Assembly: GCA_017484165.1 (NCBI GenBank)
Contig: JAFUTP010000062.1
Location: 1-50,074 of the forward strand
DNA length: 50,074 nucleotides
Source of the DNA: Cardiobacteriaceae bacterium
GTDB taxonomy: Bacteria; Pseudomonadota; Gammaproteobacteria; Cardiobacteriales; Cardiobacteriaceae
Direction: 5' to 3'
The position numbers were made by a program, and so were the translations under genes. Positions 7,968 to 15,977 of the stretch are shown piece after piece. A model generated the notes under the pieces. It saw nothing but the letters and a program-made list of their open reading frames with translations, made no database searches and had not been told where the DNA came from. Each line of letters starts with the position of its first letter. Positions within the stretch are counted from its first letter, which is position 1.

Positions 7968-8612
7968 TTAACCGCGAAACTCTAAAAATTTAGCCTTATC
8001 TTCGATTAGTAAATAAGGATTTCTTTTGATTTGAGAGCCTAATTTTTCATAAGGCACATCACCGTAACTATGCCCCGTAAAAAGCATTAAATCAGGCGAC
8101 ATTTTTTTTATTTTTTGCAATGTTTCGAACATTTCGGCAGTATCACCGCCTGGCAAATCTGTTCTACCGCAACCGTTGATGAATAAGGTGTCGCCTGTAA
8201 TTAAATTGCTAGCAATTTCATAACAAATGCTGCCTTTTGTATGACCAGGAGTTAAATGACATTTGATTTTATTGTTACCGAAGGCTATTTCATCTTGGTC
8301 GTGCAAGGCAATTGCATTTCTAGGGCAGTCGTCCCAGTATGGAATTTCTGCTTCTGCGATATATAAAGGAATATTCTTATTATGGAATACTTCAACCGCA
8401 TTACGGTGATCAAAATGCGAATGGGTGAGCAAAATACCGATTAAATTCAACTTTTTTTCTGCAATAACAGATTTGATAAAGTCAGCTTGCCAAGCTGGAT
8501 CAACGATTAGAGCATTATTATTAGTTTTATCTACGATTAGATAGACAAAATTATCATAACCGCCAACGAATATTTGAAGTATTTCTATACTCTTTTCAGC
8601 ATTATTTTCCAT
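7968..8612 (-). CDS. MBL-fold metallo-hydrolase, YcbL/glyoxalase II-like
   Basis: Cytosolic metallo-beta-lactamase-fold hydrolase of 214 residues. It shows the metal-binding THSHFDHRNA motif (HxHxDH), LTPGHTKGSICY (third His), ITGDTLFINGCGRTDLPGGD (bridging Asp) and TGHSYG (last His). The GRTDLPGGD segment and the short length are typical of the YcbL/type-II glyoxalase group, which hydrolyses thioesters such as S-lactoylglutathione. It lacks the C-terminal substrate-binding domain of true GloB, so the natural substrate is uncertain. It lies 24 bp after smpB and is probably co-transcribed with it. A persulfide-dioxygenase role is possible but less likely. Confidence 0.85.
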   Translation of the reverse strand: MENNAEKSIEILQIFVGGYDNFVYLIVDKTNNNALIVDPAWQADFIKSVIAEKKLNLIGILLTHSHFDHRNAVEVFHNKNIPLYIAEAEIPYWDDCPRNAIALHDQDEIAFGNNKIKCHLTPGHTKGSICYEIASNLITGDTLFINGCGRTDLPGGDTAEMFETLQKIKKMSPDLMLFTGHSYGDVPYEKLGSQIKRNPYLLIEDKAKFLEFRG

Positions 8613-8636
8613 ATTATTTTTGCCCCAATAGTTGAA

Positions 8637-9107
8637 TTATTTATGCGCTTTCATAATGCGAGATTTTTCTCTATTCCAATCTCTTTCTTTTTCGGTATGT
8701 CTTTTATCGAATTCTTTTTTACCTTTTGCAATTGCGATATTTACTTTCACAAAACTCTTCTTCCAATACATATTTACAGCCGTAACAGTGTAACCTTCTC
8801 TTTCGGTGGCAATAATTAGTTTTGCTATTTGATTTCGATGCAAGAGTAGTTTTCTACTCCTTTGAGATTCAGGAACAATATGGCTTGAAGCAGAGGCAAG
8901 AGGGGTAATAATTGCACCGATGAGATAAACTTCTCCGTTCTTAATCAAAACATAACTATCTTTTAATTGAATTCTTCCAGCGCGCAGAGATTTCACTTCC
9001 CAACCTTGCAAGGCAATTCCCGCTTCGAAATGTTCTTCTAAAAAGAAATCGTGGAGTGCTTTTTTGTTACTGGCAATTTGGTTTGATGGGCTGCTCTGTT
9101 TTTTCAT
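8637..9107 (-). CDS. smpB: SsrA-binding protein SmpB
   Basis: Brings tmRNA to stalled ribosomes for trans-translation. The 156-residue chain contains the conserved core (ASNKKALHDFF, EHFEAGIALQGWEVKSLRAG, YVLIKNGEVYLIG) and the basic C-terminal tail (KKEFDKRHTEKERDWNREK) that reaches into the decoding centre. The length and motifs are normal. It is divergent from ratA, an arrangement common in gammaproteobacteria. The tmRNA gene (ssrA) itself was not found in the window. Confidence 0.97.
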   Translation of the reverse strand: MKKQSSPSNQIASNKKALHDFFLEEHFEAGIALQGWEVKSLRAGRIQLKDSYVLIKNGEVYLIGAIITPLASASSHIVPESQRSRKLLLHRNQIAKLIIATEREGYTVTAVNMYWKKSFVKVNIAIAKGKKEFDKRHTEKERDWNREKSRIMKAHK

Positions 9108-9189
9108 TATTTATCCTTTGTTAAAATATATTTTTAGTCCTATGTTATTAACTAGTCTTTATGATTTTTTATAAAAAGGAATTTGTATT

Positions 9190-9651
9190 GTGCCACAGAT
9201 AATTAAGTCGAAAAAGCTTCCGTATTCTCCTGAAAAACTATTTGATTTAGTTGCTGATGTTGAAAAATACCCTGAATTTTTACCTTGGTGCGGCGGTGCA
9301 AAATTAGTCAAGAGAGATGAAAAAGAAATTGTCGGCACGCTGGTTTTAGCCAAAGGCGGATTGCGTAAATCCTTTACAACCCGTAATATTTGTAATTACC
9401 CCAACAGAATGGATATAGCCCTAGTTGAAGGTCCATTTAAGTCATTAAATGGGCATTGGGAGTTCAAAAAAATTGATGAAGGTTGTGAAGTTAGTTGTTG
9501 TTTGCGCTTTGAAATTCCTTTTTTATTACAACCAATTTTGGGTTCTGTTTTGGAATATATGGCAAATACGATGGTAGAAAGTTTTGCCAGAAGAGCAGCG
9601 GTTGTTTATCCCGATAATCATGAAGTTATTGATATTCCTCCCGAGAAATAG
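9190..9651 (+). CDS. ratA: RatA-family ubiquinone-binding START-domain protein
   Basis: A member of the RatA/Coq10 (polyketide cyclase/START) family, which binds lipids such as ubiquinone. In E. coli, RatA was reported to block 70S ribosome association. The 153-residue chain has the typical start (IIKSKKLPYSPEKLFDLVADV) followed by EKYPEFLPWC, and GPFKSLNGHWEF further on. It starts at GTG 9190, with AAAGGA ten bases upstream; no ATG fits the conserved N-terminus. It is divergent from smpB and 9 bp upstream of rnfH, as in E. coli, which supports the assignment. Confidence 0.93.
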   Translation: MPQIIKSKKLPYSPEKLFDLVADVEKYPEFLPWCGGAKLVKRDEKEIVGTLVLAKGGLRKSFTTRNICNYPNRMDIALVEGPFKSLNGHWEFKKIDEGCEVSCCLRFEIPFLLQPILGSVLEYMANTMVESFARRAAVVYPDNHEVIDIPPEK

Positions 9652-9660
9652 GAAAAGTCC

Positions 9661-9942
9661 TTGATTAAGGTTATTGTGGTTTATGCTGAAAGTGATTTGC
9701 AAAAGCAAATTGAGCTTAATTTAGAAGATGAAGTTTCTCTTTTTGATGCGGTGCAAAAATCTCACATTACAGATTTTTTCCCCGATTTAGATTTGGAGCA
9801 TTGTGATTTTGGGATTTTTGGCAAAACAAGTCCGAAAAATCAACTGCTTGCTGATGGCGACCGAGTAGAAATTTATCGTCCGCTGCTTTGTAATCCAGCT
9901 GAAATGCGCAAAATGCGGGCGAAAAGAAATCGTTCTGTATAA
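9661..9942 (+). CDS. rnfH: RnfH-family ubiquitin-fold protein
   Basis: A small ubiquitin-like-fold protein (93 residues) of the RnfH/RatB family, usually encoded right after ratA; its biochemical role is unsettled. The family features are IKVIVVYAESD at the start, the GIFGKTSPKNQLLADGDRVEIYRPL segment and the basic LLCNPAEMRKMRAKR tail. The start is TTG 9661 with AGGAA eight bases upstream. No ATG is available near the conserved beginning. A strong terminator follows at 9991. Confidence 0.92.
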   Translation: MIKVIVVYAESDLQKQIELNLEDEVSLFDAVQKSHITDFFPDLDLEHCDFGIFGKTSPKNQLLADGDRVEIYRPLLCNPAEMRKMRAKRNRSV

Positions 9943-9990
9943 CAATGTATTTTTGTTGTCATTATTTGTAAATATTTTTATCATTTGAAT

Positions 9991-10020
9991 TATTACCGCC
10001 CGAGTGGCGGTATTTTTTTA
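9991..10020 (+). terminator. ratA-rnfH terminator
   Basis: TACCGCC (9994-10000), loop CGAGT, GGCGGTA (10006-10012), then TTTTTTT. It separates the ratA-rnfH unit from the dcw block. Confidence 0.88.
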
Positions 10021-10101
10021 TCCACCTGTATGTGATTGTCATTCAAATGAATTATTTCATTATGTTTTTGTCTTATTTGCACCGTGAAGTATTCGCGAAA
10101 T

Positions 10102-10334
10102 GTGGAAAAGTTTCCCAGAAATGTGGGGAAAAATCGTAATTTTTATGTTAAGTCGTTGAATTTATAAGAAAATAATTTCTCCCACTTTTTTGCACCAAAT
10201 TGTGGAAAAACTCGATTTTGCGGTGGAAAACTAGCATTTTTATTTGCAAATTTGCGTATTTTTAATGCTTTTGCTAGTGAAATTGCTGTTTGTAGCCGTG
10301 AATATGATTTTTGCTTGAAAAGTGGGAAAAAGTG
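10102..10334. promoter_or_regulatory. Cluster of GTGG(G/A)AAA boxes upstream of mraZ
   Basis: Seven related boxes occur in 233 bp. On the plus strand: GTGGAAAAG (10102), GTGGGGAAAAA (10123), GTGGAAAAAC (10202), GTGGAAAAC (10223) and GTGGGAAAAAGTG (10322). On the minus strand: CTGGGAAA (10111-10118) and AAAAAGTGGGA (10180-10190). MraZ proteins are known to bind clusters of TGGG- or GTGG-containing repeats upstream of their own operon, so these are candidate autoregulatory sites. The last box lies just upstream of a TTGACA at 10347-10352. Confidence 0.5.
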
Positions 10335-10387
10335 CAATAAACTTTTTTGACATTTTTCTTTACAAATTTTTTCATTTTTGGTGCGCA

Positions 10388-10843
10388 ATGTTCAACGGTA
10401 TCTACGAATTACAGCTTGATAGCAAGGGACGCTTGTCTGTTCCTGCGAAGTTGCGTGCGATTTTGGAAGAGGAATGTGCGGGAAATTTGGTGCTGACCGC
10501 TGATTTAGACAAAAACCTTTTGCTCTACACCCAAGCGGAGTGGGCAAAGGCTTCGGCGAAATTGGAAAAACTCTCTTCGGTGGAAAAACATGCTCGCACG
10601 ATTAAGCGGCTTTATCTCGGTCATGCCAGCGAGTGCGAAATGGATGCAACGGGAAGAGTGCTAATTCCACCGATGTTGCGCAAATTTGCGGAACTTGCTA
10701 AATCGGTAGTGCTGACGGGAATGGGTAACAAATTAGAAATTTGGGACAAAGACCGTTGGGAAAGCATCAATAACGCGGGACTTGAAGAACTGGCGCAAGA
10801 AGGCTTTGACTTCGGTAGCGAATTAGAGGCTCTGTCGATATGA
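10388..10843 (+). CDS. mraZ: Transcriptional regulator MraZ
   Basis: First gene of the division and cell-wall cluster: a DNA-binding protein with two AbrB-like (SpoVT) domains that usually represses its own operon. The 151-residue chain shows the duplicated core LDSKGRLSVPAKLR (about 9-22) and MDATGRVLIPPMLR (about 81-94), plus MFNGIYE at the start. The frame is open further upstream (to 10322), but ATG 10388 gives the canonical N-terminus. No good ribosome binding site is visible. Its stop codon overlaps the rsmH start (ATGA). Confidence 0.95.
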   Translation: MFNGIYELQLDSKGRLSVPAKLRAILEEECAGNLVLTADLDKNLLLYTQAEWAKASAKLEKLSSVEKHARTIKRLYLGHASECEMDATGRVLIPPMLRKFAELAKSVVLTGMGNKLEIWDKDRWESINNAGLEELAQEGFDFGSELEALSI

Positions 10844-11745
10844 CGGGACATATTTCGGTTTTGCTGGAAGAAGCGGTTTCTGCTTTGCGGGTTGTTCCGT
10901 CTGGCGTTTATTTAGACGCAACTTTCGGTCGTGGCGGTCATAGTCGTCGGATTTTGGCGCAGTTGGATACGGGCAAGCTTTATGCCGTCGATCGCGATCC
11001 AGAGGCGCAAGTTGCAGCAGCGGAAATTAAACAAGCGAATTTTTCTTTTCAGAAATCGCCGTTTAGTGCGATTGGAGAGCTTTTTTCGCCTGAATTCTTT
11101 GACGGAATTTTGTTTGATTTAGGAGTTTCTTCTCCGCAGCTAGACCAAGGAGAGCGCGGTTTTTCTTTTTTACAGGAAGCGGCTTTGGATATGCGAATGG
11201 ATAACAGTCAGGGTATTACGGCGCGTGATTGGCTGATGCAGGTTGAGGAAGGGGAATTAGCGCGTGTGATTTGCAATCTTGGTGGTGAGCCGTTTTCGAT
11301 TGCTAAACGCATTGCCAGAGCGGTTTTTGCAGCTCGTGAGCGGATTTTTACTACTACCGAGCTTGCCGAAGTTATCTCTGCTGCCGTGCCTAAAAAGCAT
11401 TACAAGCCGCATCACCATCCCGCTACTCGCAGCTTTCAGGCGATTCGAATGATGGTCAATGACGAGCTTGCTGAAATTGCCAAAGCGATGGAAGCGGCAG
11501 TTGGATTGTTGAAATCAGGAGGCGTTTTGGCGGTGATTACTTTTCACGATGGAGAAGACGCTTTGGTGAAACGCTTTATGCGCAGTAAAGAAGGAATTGA
11601 GATGCCAAAAGAAATTCCCGTAACCGATAACCGCAGGATGGGACAAGTGTTGGAGATGCAAGCAGCACTAAAACCGACAGAGGCGGAAATAAAGCGTAAT
11701 CCTCGGGCAAGAAGTGCTCGTTTGCGAGTTGCGACGAAGTTATGA
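10840..11745 (+). CDS. rsmH: 16S rRNA m4C1402 methyltransferase RsmH
   Basis: Methylates N4 of cytidine 1402 in the ribosomal P site of 16S rRNA using S-adenosylmethionine. At 301 residues it is close to the family norm. I see GHISVLLEEAV at the start, the SAM loop DATFGRGGHSRRIL, FDLGVSSPQLDQGERGFSF and MRMDNSQG in the middle, and SFQAIRMMVNDEL and SGGVLAVITFHDGEDALVK in the C-terminal half. The last has FHDGED where many homologues have FHSLED. It is translationally coupled to mraZ. Confidence 0.96.
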   Translation: MTGHISVLLEEAVSALRVVPSGVYLDATFGRGGHSRRILAQLDTGKLYAVDRDPEAQVAAAEIKQANFSFQKSPFSAIGELFSPEFFDGILFDLGVSSPQLDQGERGFSFLQEAALDMRMDNSQGITARDWLMQVEEGELARVICNLGGEPFSIAKRIARAVFAARERIFTTTELAEVISAAVPKKHYKPHHHPATRSFQAIRMMVNDELAEIAKAMEAAVGLLKSGGVLAVITFHDGEDALVKRFMRSKEGIEMPKEIPVTDNRRMGQVLEMQAALKPTEAEIKRNPRARSARLRVATKL

Positions 11746-11804
11746 ATTTTTTTGTTTTTTTATGACTTACATAAAACTTATCTGATTTTTTGGAACTGTT
11801 CTAT

Positions 11805-12077
11805 ATGAAACTTTTGCTTTTTATCCAATTTTGTTTGATTGTCGGTGTTGCGGTTAATTCGATGAAAGTGATTGATTTCACTCAGCAGCGGATAGCTTTG
11901 ACGGGGGAAGTTCATCAGTTGAAGGTGGAGCGCGATAAATTGAATTCTGACTGGACGCAGCTCTTGCTTATTCAGAAAACTTTGGTGAATAACCATATGG
12001 TGGATAGAGCAATTAAAAACGGTTTGAGAATGCAGTCTCCGCTTTCTGGTCAAGTTGTTTATTTGGATGTCAAATGA
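11805..12077 (+). CDS. ftsL: Cell division protein FtsL
   Basis: A short bitopic divisome protein that forms the FtsQLB complex. There are 90 residues from ATG 11805 (GGAA nine bases upstream); an in-frame TTG at 11790 would add five. A membrane segment (LLLFIQFCLIVGVAVNSM, about 3-20) is followed by a periplasmic leucine-zipper-like coil (about 28-60). Sequence identity in this family is low, so the call rests on size, topology and the conserved place between rsmH and ftsI. Its stop overlaps the ftsI start (ATGA). Confidence 0.88.
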   Translation: MKLLLFIQFCLIVGVAVNSMKVIDFTQQRIALTGEVHQLKVERDKLNSDWTQLLLIQKTLVNNHMVDRAIKNGLRMQSPLSGQVVYLDVK

Positions 12078-13960
12078 GCGGGGCGGCGGCTAGTAAATAC
12101 GGTGAAAATCCCCGCATAGTTGTGATTGCGGTAGGGTTTTTATTTGTCGTCTGTTTCATTATTGGAAGACTATTCGGATTGCAGATTGAGGCGCACCGTT
12201 ACTATGTAGAAATGGCGGATAAACGGGCTTTGCGGATTGTCTCTGAAATTGCGCTGCGGGGAATGATTATTGACCGTGAAGGCGAACCCGTTGCGGTAAG
12301 TTCGCCCGTAAGTTCTATTGTGGCTGATCCCAAGCTTCTTACTGAAACTTTGCAGAATGATTTAATCGAATTCAAAGAAAAATGTATTCAAGAAGGCTTA
12401 AACGAAGATAACCAGCTCATTTGCGACTTTATTTTTTCTAATGCCAATCTTTCCGATGAAATGCTTTTTACTTTGTATAAACAGAACAAATTGGAAGATT
12501 TAGCGGCACTGTTGCAGATGGGCGTTGATGATTTAATCGCTGATATTGAAGAGCGGAAAAATCGTCGTTTTTACTATTTGAAGCGGCAAGTTCAGCCCGA
12601 TGTAACCGAAAAAATTATTGCTTTGGGATTGCCTGGAATCTTCCGTAATGATGGTTTTAATCGTTTTTATCCTGATGCGGAACTACTCGGACAAATTGTT
12701 GGTTTTACCGATGTTGAAGAGCGCGGGCAGGAAGGAATTGAAAAGCAATATGACGAATGGTTGCGCGGTCAGAAGGGCAAGGTAAAAGTTGTAACTTCTG
12801 CTTCTCGCGGACGCAAACCGATTGCGGTTATCGGTGAGGAAGAGGCAACAATTCAAGGGCAGGAGCTACAACTTTCAATTGACAAGCGGATTCAGTATGT
12901 GATGCGCCGTGAGCTTGCCGTAACCCAAAAGGAATACCGTGCGAAGTCGGCATCGGCGGTGATGATTGATGTTAAAACTGGCGAAATTTTGGCGATGGTG
13001 TCCTTGCCAGACGGTAATCCCAATAACAGCGAAGAGCGCAAGCCTGAACTTATGAAAAACCGCATCATTACTGATGTTTTCGAGCCAGGTTCAACGATGA
13101 AACCGATTGCGATGGCTGGTGCGTTGGACGCTGGGGTAATTAGCAAGAAAACTTATTTTCCGACTAATGGTCATATGAATGTCGGTAAAGGCGTGGTTAG
13201 AGATCCGCGTAATTACGGCACATTGGACGCAACGGGGATTATTCGCAAGTCTTCGAATATTGGTATGGCGATGATTGCGCAAAAAATGCCGCGGGCGAAG
13301 TATTACGACTATATGCACCGTATGGGCTTTGGTGAGCCGACTGGCTTGCGTTTTCCAGGTGAGCAGCGCGGTATTCACCGTAATCCGAAAAAACTCGACG
13401 ATTTTTCCTATGCAACGACATTTTTCGGTTACGGCATTTCCGCGAACGCTTTGCAAGTGGCACAAGCTTATGCGACGCTGGCAAATCACGGGGTAAAAGT
13501 GCCCTTAACCTTGATTAAACGCGACCACATCATTGAAGGCGAGCAAGTGATTAGTCGGCAGGCAGCTGATGCGGTGGTGGAAATGATGCTTTCGGTTGTG
13601 CGTGAAGGTGGAACGGGAACGCGGGCGAATACCGCAAGTTATACGGTTGCTGGTAAAACGGGAACGGCGCGGAAAATCGTTAATCGTCATTACAGCGATA
13701 CTTTGCACCGTGCGCTTTTTGCGGGAATTGCACCTGCTACTAATCCGCGGATTGCGGTGGTGGTGGTGATTGATGAACCGCAAGATAAAAGCGGTGCTGG
13801 TGGTATCGTTGCTGCTCCTGTGTTTTCACGGATTACGGAAAACTCTTTGAAATTGCTCGGTGTTTTGCCCGACAAAATCAACTTAAACGATGCGGTGCAT
13901 TTGAAAATCAATGCCGAGCAGTTCAAGGTTGATGAAACAACGGCAAATAACGAACGCTAA
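12074..13960 (+). CDS. ftsI: Peptidoglycan transpeptidase FtsI (PBP3)
   Basis: Septal class-B penicillin-binding protein that cross-links peptidoglycan with FtsW. It has 628 residues, slightly long. Cytoplasmic tail, membrane anchor at about 14-34, then a dimerisation domain at about 55-250 with the RGMIIDREG motif. The transpeptidase domain has the three catalytic motifs: STMK (S340, K343), SSN (S393-N395) and KTG (K528-G530). A somewhat long segment at about 90-170 (NDLIEFKEKCIQEGLNEDNQ onward) accounts for the extra length. It is coupled to ftsL and followed by a terminator before murE. Confidence 0.96.
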   Translation: MSGAAASKYGENPRIVVIAVGFLFVVCFIIGRLFGLQIEAHRYYVEMADKRALRIVSEIALRGMIIDREGEPVAVSSPVSSIVADPKLLTETLQNDLIEFKEKCIQEGLNEDNQLICDFIFSNANLSDEMLFTLYKQNKLEDLAALLQMGVDDLIADIEERKNRRFYYLKRQVQPDVTEKIIALGLPGIFRNDGFNRFYPDAELLGQIVGFTDVEERGQEGIEKQYDEWLRGQKGKVKVVTSASRGRKPIAVIGEEEATIQGQELQLSIDKRIQYVMRRELAVTQKEYRAKSASAVMIDVKTGEILAMVSLPDGNPNNSEERKPELMKNRIITDVFEPGSTMKPIAMAGALDAGVISKKTYFPTNGHMNVGKGVVRDPRNYGTLDATGIIRKSSNIGMAMIAQKMPRAKYYDYMHRMGFGEPTGLRFPGEQRGIHRNPKKLDDFSYATTFFGYGISANALQVAQAYATLANHGVKVPLTLIKRDHIIEGEQVISRQAADAVVEMMLSVVREGGTGTRANTASYTVAGKTGTARKIVNRHYSDTLHRALFAGIAPATNPRIAVVVVIDEPQDKSGAGGIVAAPVFSRITENSLKLLGVLPDKINLNDAVHLKINAEQFKVDETTANNER

Positions 13961-13968
13961 AAAACTAC

Positions 13969-13996
13969 TGCCGCAACTGGATTTGCGGCATTTTTT
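13969..13996 (+). terminator. Terminator inside the dcw block, after ftsI
   Basis: TGCCGCAA (13969-13976), a 6-nt loop, TTGCGGCA (13983-13990), then TTTTTT. It lies only 8 bp after ftsI and 16 bp before murE, so murE and the genes after it may be expressed from read-through or a separate weak promoter. Confidence 0.82.
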
Positions 13997-14011
13997 ATAG
14001 AAAAAAGACCA

Positions 14012-15484
14012 ATGACAAAAATTTTGAATGAATGGCTTATGGATTTTGGCGGCGGTGATTTGCCCGCTTTGCCAGTAGAAAAAATCGCCGCAGATAGCCG
14101 TGAATTAGATGCGAAAACTTGGTGGATTGCGCGTGCGGGAATTTCTTCGCACGCATTGGATTATTACAACGAAAACATCGAATGCGCAGGGGTTATTTAT
14201 GAACCGCCATATCAAAATCCGCCGCAGAACGCTTTTGCGCTGCCAGCTCTTGCAACAGATTACGGAAATATTGCCGCGAATTTTTTTGATTTTCCATCTA
14301 AAAAATTGCGGCTAATTGGAGTAACAGGCACGGATGGGAAGTCATCGCTTGCTTATTTTCTTGCACAAGCAACAAATGGCGCGATGATTGGCACTATCGG
14401 TAATGGGAAAATTGCCGCGCTCGTTGCTTCGAATAACACTACGCCCGATGCTTTTTCTAATCAAAAACTCTTGGCGGAATTTGCTGCCGATGGCATTCAG
14501 ACGGTTGCGATGGAAGTTTCCTCACATGCGCTTGACCAAAATCGCGTGCAGGGACTTTGTTTTGACACGGTAGTGTTTAGCAATTTAAGCCGCGACCATT
14601 TTGACTATCACGGCAATCAGGAAAATTATTTTCAAGCCAAGGCGAAGTTGTTTCAAAGACCGTCGCGCTTTGCGGTAATCAATATTGATGATGCATTCGG
14701 ACGACGCTTGCTTGCTGAAAAACTCGTGCAAGCTGGTGAAATTTGCACGATTTCTACTCGCAGGCAAGAACGGCTTGATATGGCTCATCATCACATCGCG
14801 GCGAAAAATATTTTGCAAAACTCTTCTGGCATCAGCTTTGAGCTTGTTTATTTTGCGGCGAATACACAGCAAGCCGAGACGGTAGAAATAAATTCCGCGC
14901 TTTGGGGAAGGTTTAATGTTGATAACTTGTGTAACGCAGCGGCTTGTTTGCTTGCAGGCGGATTGAAATTGTCAGAAGTCGCGGAAAAGTTACGGCAAAT
15001 CCGCGGCGCGACAGGGCGGGCAGAAATTTTTCCTTTTAGCCAAAACCGCCGCGCAATTGTTGATTACGCCCATACTCCGAAAGCGTTGGAAAGCGTTATT
15101 TCAGGAATTCGCGACCATATTTCGGGAAAACTTACGGTGGTTTTCGGTTGTGGCGGAGATCGCGACCGTGGCAAAAGACCGTTAATGGCACAAGTGGCAG
15201 AAAAACTCGCCGACCGCATAATCATCACCAACGACAATCCTCGTTCGGAAGAACCAGAGCAAATCATCGTAGAAATCAAGCAGGGACTGGAAAATACCCA
15301 AGATGCGGTAGTTATTTTCGACCGTAAAAGCGCAATTGAAGCAGGACTTGCAAGTTTGCAAGAAGGCGATTCGCTGTTGGTTGCTGGCAAGGGACATGAG
15401 GATTATCAAATCATCGCGGGCAAAAAAATCCATTTTTCCGACCAGGAAGTGATACGGGAATTTATTGCAACAGCACTGGTATGA
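14012..15484 (+). CDS. murE: UDP-MurNAc-L-Ala-D-Glu:meso-diaminopimelate ligase
   Basis: Adds meso-diaminopimelate to the peptidoglycan precursor in the cytoplasm. The 490-residue chain has the N-terminal uridine-binding domain (AADSRELD), the ATP loop TGTDGKSS (about 105-112; usually TGTNGKTT), AMEVSSHALDQNRVQG, and the C-terminal NDNPRSEEP motif that marks the diaminopimelate-specific (not lysine) enzymes, followed by GKGHEDYQ. The start ATG follows the ftsI terminator closely and has only a weak ribosome binding site. Its stop overlaps the next small ORF (ATGA). Confidence 0.96.
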   Translation: MTKILNEWLMDFGGGDLPALPVEKIAADSRELDAKTWWIARAGISSHALDYYNENIECAGVIYEPPYQNPPQNAFALPALATDYGNIAANFFDFPSKKLRLIGVTGTDGKSSLAYFLAQATNGAMIGTIGNGKIAALVASNNTTPDAFSNQKLLAEFAADGIQTVAMEVSSHALDQNRVQGLCFDTVVFSNLSRDHFDYHGNQENYFQAKAKLFQRPSRFAVINIDDAFGRRLLAEKLVQAGEICTISTRRQERLDMAHHHIAAKNILQNSSGISFELVYFAANTQQAETVEINSALWGRFNVDNLCNAAACLLAGGLKLSEVAEKLRQIRGATGRAEIFPFSQNRRAIVDYAHTPKALESVISGIRDHISGKLTVVFGCGGDRDRGKRPLMAQVAEKLADRIIITNDNPRSEEPEQIIVEIKQGLENTQDAVVIFDRKSAIEAGLASLQEGDSLLVAGKGHEDYQIIAGKKIHFSDQEVIREFIATALV

Positions 15485-15666
15485 AAAAACATCCAAATAA
15501 ACATATCCGCGATGCAATTGAATTTGCCTTGCAAAACGGTTGGGAAATTGTTCCAGCAGGAAAATCGGCGCATGCATTTTGTCGTTTGCGTTGTGTTAAA
15601 AAACATACGGAACATCAAATGAGTGTGTGGAGCACACCGAGAAATCCAGAATTACACGCCAAATAA
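15481..15666 (+). CDS. Small HicA-like protein, apparently truncated by an in-frame TAA
   Basis: A 61-residue basic protein (HIRDAIEFALQNGWEIV, GKSAHAFCRL, MSVWSTPRNPELHAK). From memory it belongs to a widespread family of small proteins with a HicA/dsRBD-like look that precede a partner like the next ORF; I cannot verify this here. Reading past TAA 15664 in frame gives ILRKIKECL and then TGA 15694-15696, which overlaps the next gene's ATG as ATGA. That is the natural coupling arrangement, and family members I recall continue HAKQ at this point, so a CAA-to-TAA change (or read-through) is likely. Its own start overlaps the murE stop, so it is part of the murE transcript. Confidence 0.6.
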   Translation: MKKHPNKHIRDAIEFALQNGWEIVPAGKSAHAFCRLRCVKKHTEHQMSVWSTPRNPELHAK

Positions 15667-15692
15667 ATTTTGCGAAAAATCAAGGAATGCTT

Positions 15693-15968
15693 ATGAATTC
15701 TTACCATTTCACCATTTTGCTGCGTGATGCGGTTTATCAAGATGATTTAGAGGACAAACTATTTGCTGTCGGTTTAGACGATGCTTTGTTGTATAGCAAA
15801 AATAGAGCGGTGTATTTGGATTTTGATCGCCAAGCAGATACGGAGAAAAAAGCGGTAACGGAGGCAATGGAGCAAATTCGACTAGCTGGTTTTTCTGATT
15901 TAGTTTTGCAGGAAAGAGTTTTTTGTCTCGCTTCTGAAAGTAGTAGAGATGCTGTTGAATTTCTGTGA
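15693..15968 (+). CDS. Partner protein of the HicA-like gene, unknown function
   Basis: A 91-residue acidic protein (YHFTILLRDA, LEDKLFAVGLDDALLYSKN, AVYLDFDRQA). AAGGA lies six bases before ATG 15693. The pattern (F-T-ILL at the start, then a D-DALL motif, then YLDFDR) matches a small family I recall as regularly encoded next to the HicA-like protein. Size, charge and coupling suggest a toxin-antitoxin-type or regulatory pair, with this one in the antitoxin place. That is inference, and no function is established. It is inserted between murE and murF with no separate promoter that I can see. Confidence 0.65.
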   Translation: MNSYHFTILLRDAVYQDDLEDKLFAVGLDDALLYSKNRAVYLDFDRQADTEKKAVTEAMEQIRLAGFSDLVLQERVFCLASESSRDAVEFL

Positions 15969-15977
15969 GTTAATAAG

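Noticed and set aside
10347..10375. TTGACA plus TTTCAT as the mraZ promoter
   Set aside because: The -10 is poor and the transcript start would fall almost on the start codon, leaving no leader.
13270..13490. Frameshift in the FtsI transpeptidase domain
   Set aside because: The frame is continuous through SxN to KTG with normal spacing; the overlapping frames are chance.
12892..13926. Antisense frames inside ftsI
   Set aside because: The coding strand has all FtsI motifs; the opposite frames have no starts with ribosome sites and no recognisable domains.
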